31,019 bases of DNA from Armadillidium nasatum (lineage: Eukaryota; Arthropoda; Malacostraca; Isopoda; Armadillidiidae), in contig SEYY01008398.1 in assembly GCA_009176605.1 (NCBI GenBank), positions 1 to 31,019 of the forward strand, in the 5' to 3' direction. Positions 28,453-31,019 of this stretch are shown one piece after another (within the stretch, counting starts at the first letter, position 1; every line of letters begins with the position of its first letter). The translations under genes were made by a program, and so were the position numbers. Below the pieces are notes generated by a model that was not told the DNA's origin, made no database searches, and saw nothing but the letters and a program-made list of their open reading frames with translations.

Positions 28453-31019
28453 ATGGCGTCAACTTCGGTAGCCTCGGAGAAGCCCGGGGGGCGGCTTCCA
28501 AAAATAGCCCCTCATCCACCCTTCCCCATCACCACTTGGGAGTTGGTGGCCTCCGGTGATGGGGTTGGTGCCACCAGACTCGCTGCCGGCTTGTCCTGAT
28601 GCACGGTCTATTTTTTTCATTAATTTCTGCAACATTCGCAGTCTGCACTCTAATTTCCACTTTGTTGAACATCACCTCTCTTCTTCTAGACCTCACCTCT
28701 TATTCTTGACCGAAACTCAGATGTTTGAGCGTTCTGATAGCAAACCCTATTCTGTTTCCTCCTACTGTCTCTATCCTCAATTTTCAGCCAAAGGCGGTTG
28801 TTGTGCATATGTGCGCAACGATGTCGCTTTGTTCTCGTGTCTCTAATTTGGAGTCTTCCGAATTTTCCACTTTATGGCTTAGGCTCTCTTGCAATTCTAC
28901 GACTAAATTCATTTGTTCAGTTTATTTATCTCCTAATTCTACTGACTATCTAAATTCCTTCGACTATTTAAACTCCAAAATAGAGCACATTCTCTCTCTT
29001 CCTCCTTTCTCTGAAATCACATATTAGGTGATTTCAATGTTCACCACCGCCAATGGCTTTCTTCTAGTTCTCATATAAGCTGGTGAACGTGCCTTCCTTT
29101 TCGCTATCAAAACGACCTTGAGCAGTTGGTGCAGCTCCCTACGTATCCCTGATCGTCTTGGAGATGAACCCAACGTTCTAGACCTTTTCCTAACTTCTAA
29201 TCCTTCTCCTTATACTGTTAAACTCTTTCCTCCTCTGGGTTCCTCCGATCACCTTCTTATCTCTGTATCCTCCCTATCTCTTCAAGTCTTCCGCAGGAAA
29301 GACCCCCTTCTACGGAAAGGAAACGCTTGTGGCACTTCGGTGCCGCAAGCTGGTCGGACTTGCGGTCGTACTTCTTAGATTTCCCGTGGAATGATTATTG
29401 CTTCCGTGGGAGGGGTCCTCGGAGTGTGCAGAACGCATTACCGAGGTGATTCTCTCTGGCATGGAGGCATACATTCCATATTCTTTCCCTTCTACTAAAC
29501 CTAAAAAACCTTGGTTAACTCTACTTGTTCTCGTGCTATCCGCCGCAGGGATGCTGCCTTCAGGGATTACCGTCGTCTTCAAACTCCAGAAACTCCTACT
29601 TATATTTCATCCCGGAATCGTGCAAAATCTATCCTTCGTAACACTAAAAACTCTTTTCTCCGTAAAAATGCAATAATCTTTCTGGTTCCTCTCCTTCACA
29701 ATCTTTCTGGCATTTTGCAAAAATTGTCAACTCTAACTTTGCTTCTTCCTCTTTCCCTCCTTTAATATCTTCCGACGGCACAACTGCTGTTTTTGCCTTC
29801 CTCTAAAGCTGAACTCTTTGCTCAAACTTTTTGCCTCTAATTCAACCTTAGACGATTCCGGAGCTTTTCCTCCTCCTTCAACCCCTCTAACTCAATTATG
29901 CCTAAATTAGAATTTCTTCTAAAGATGTCATTTCTGCTCTCTCTGAGCTTAATACTAAGAAGGCGTACGGTCCTGATGTATTCTTCCTGTGGTTCTCAAA
30001 ACTTGTGCTTCCGAGCTTGCACCCTGCCTCGGTAAACTATTTCGTCTTTGTCTACTTCAACCTTCCCTTCTTGCTGGAAACCGTGCGCTCATTCAACCTG
30101 TGCCGAAGAAGGGGGACCCTCTCAACCCTCCAACTACCGTCCTATTTCTTTGACCTCCGTTCTCTCTAAAGTTTTCGAATCTATCCTTAACAGGAAGATT
30201 TTGGAAGCATCTCAATTCTTCTAATCTTATCTCTGATCGCCAGTATGGCTTTCGTAAGAAACGCTCTACAGGTGATCTTCTTTCCCTTCTCTCTGAATCT
30301 TGGTCCTCCGCTATTCGGCATTTCGGTGAATCTTTTGCTGTCGCGCTGGACATATCGAAAGCCTTTCGATAGAGTCTGGCACAAAGCTTTGATTTCTAAA
30401 CTTCCCTCTTTCGTATCTATCCTTCTCTCTGTGATTTCTCGCTAATTTCCTTCCGGTCGTTCTATAGCAACTGTTGTAGACGGCCACCGTTCATCCTTTA
30501 AATCTATTAATAGTGGTGTTCCTCAGGGTTCTGTACTATCACCAACACTTTTCTACTCTTCATTAAATGACCTTCTCTATCACCTCATCTCCTATCCACT
30601 CCTATGCTGATGACTCCACCCTTCATTATTCCTTCCATTTTGAAAAACGTCCCACCCAACAGCAGTTGATAGACTCGAGAAGGGTAGCCTTGGAACATCT
30701 AACCTCTGATCTTTCCGTATTTCAAATTGGGGCAGAGAAAACATGGTTGTTTTCAATGCCCAAAAACTCAGTTCCTCCATCTCTCCACTCGACACAATCT
30801 CCACACAACTATGATATCTTCTTCGAAAACACACAACTCAAGCCTTCATCTGTCTTAATATTCTTGGTGTTTCTTTTTCTCGTGATCTTTTGAAAGATCA
30901 CATACTTCTCTTTCTAAACAAGCTTCTAAGAGGTTGGGTGTTCTGAGGCGCCTTCAGAATACTTCACGCCACCCCAGTTGCTTGCTCTGTATAGGGGTTG
31001 TTCGTCCCTGTATGGAGTA
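28453..31019 (+). pseudogene. Non-LTR LINE copy 2, same family as 9109-12,505, many frameshifts
   Basis: Aligns with copy 1 from the start ATG (28,453) through the endonuclease and RT to the window edge. Recognisable parts include [85 protein letters not shown]-like and SYADDSTLHYSF (near 30,600). More than ten single-base shifts and stops break it. The 5' untranslated part of copy 1 is absent: similarity stops at the ATG, next to AT-rich low-complexity sequence. It is clearly older or less constrained than copy 1; its 3' end lies outside the window. Confidence 0.9.

Overview
The window is repeat-dominated nuclear DNA of an animal. I found no host gene and no tRNA, rRNA or CRISPR. Its signatures are Ty3/gypsy and Ty1/copia LTR retrotransposons, two families of APE-type or RT-type non-LTR elements, a hAT-like DNA transposon with an 8-bp target duplication, and about a dozen (TA)n arrays of 100 to 400 bp in very AT-rich spacers. 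The style of the LINE and gypsy proteins together with long AT microsatellites suggests an arthropod, possibly a decapod crustacean. That is inference, not demonstrated.

1-14,123: two minus-strand gypsy elements in head-to-tail order, apparently sharing one LTR. Reading on the minus strand: LTR (14,123-13,564), tryptophan-type primer binding site (about 13,563), leader with nested insertions, gag-pol copy B (8,931-4,706), polypurine tract (4,692-4,680), LTR (4,679-3,474), primer binding site (about 3,473), leader, gag-pol copy A (3,053 to the window edge, cut in integrase). Both belong by features to the CsRn1-like group: the gag zinc knuckle is CHCC, the primer site is tRNA-Trp-like, and pol lies in the -1 frame behind a slippery heptamer and a stem that covaries between copies. 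Copy B's leader is split by a plus-strand LINE (9,109-12,505) and a 5'-truncated second non-LTR element (12,513-13,141), each next to (TA)n.

14,124-18,410: a foldback structure (14,202-15,020), then a 3.3-kb hAT-like non-autonomous element (15,092-18,402; duplication GTTGCAAG). Inside it lie several (TA)n arrays, two clusters of a CATCCG-based compound repeat and a decayed non-LTR fragment (16,819-17,876).

18,411-24,030: AT-rich sequence without recognisable genes. It holds a 0.8-kb inverted repeat (18,854-19,659), a 27-bp palindrome bracketed by a 7-bp direct repeat (20,528-20,568), a (TG)n and a (TA)n tract.

24,030-27,252: a minus-strand Ty1/copia gag-pol with three in-frame stops and a frameshift, ending just after the RT YVDD motif, with an initiator-Met primer site at 27,252-27,241. 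27,253-28,452: AT-rich, microsatellites. 28,453-31,019: a second, heavily frameshifted copy of the same LINE, continuing past the window.

Nothing here looks like a cooperating gene system. The most interesting points are the covarying frameshift signal of the gypsy family, the shared-LTR tandem, the complete hAT insertion, and the link between retroelement 3' ends and (TA)n arrays.
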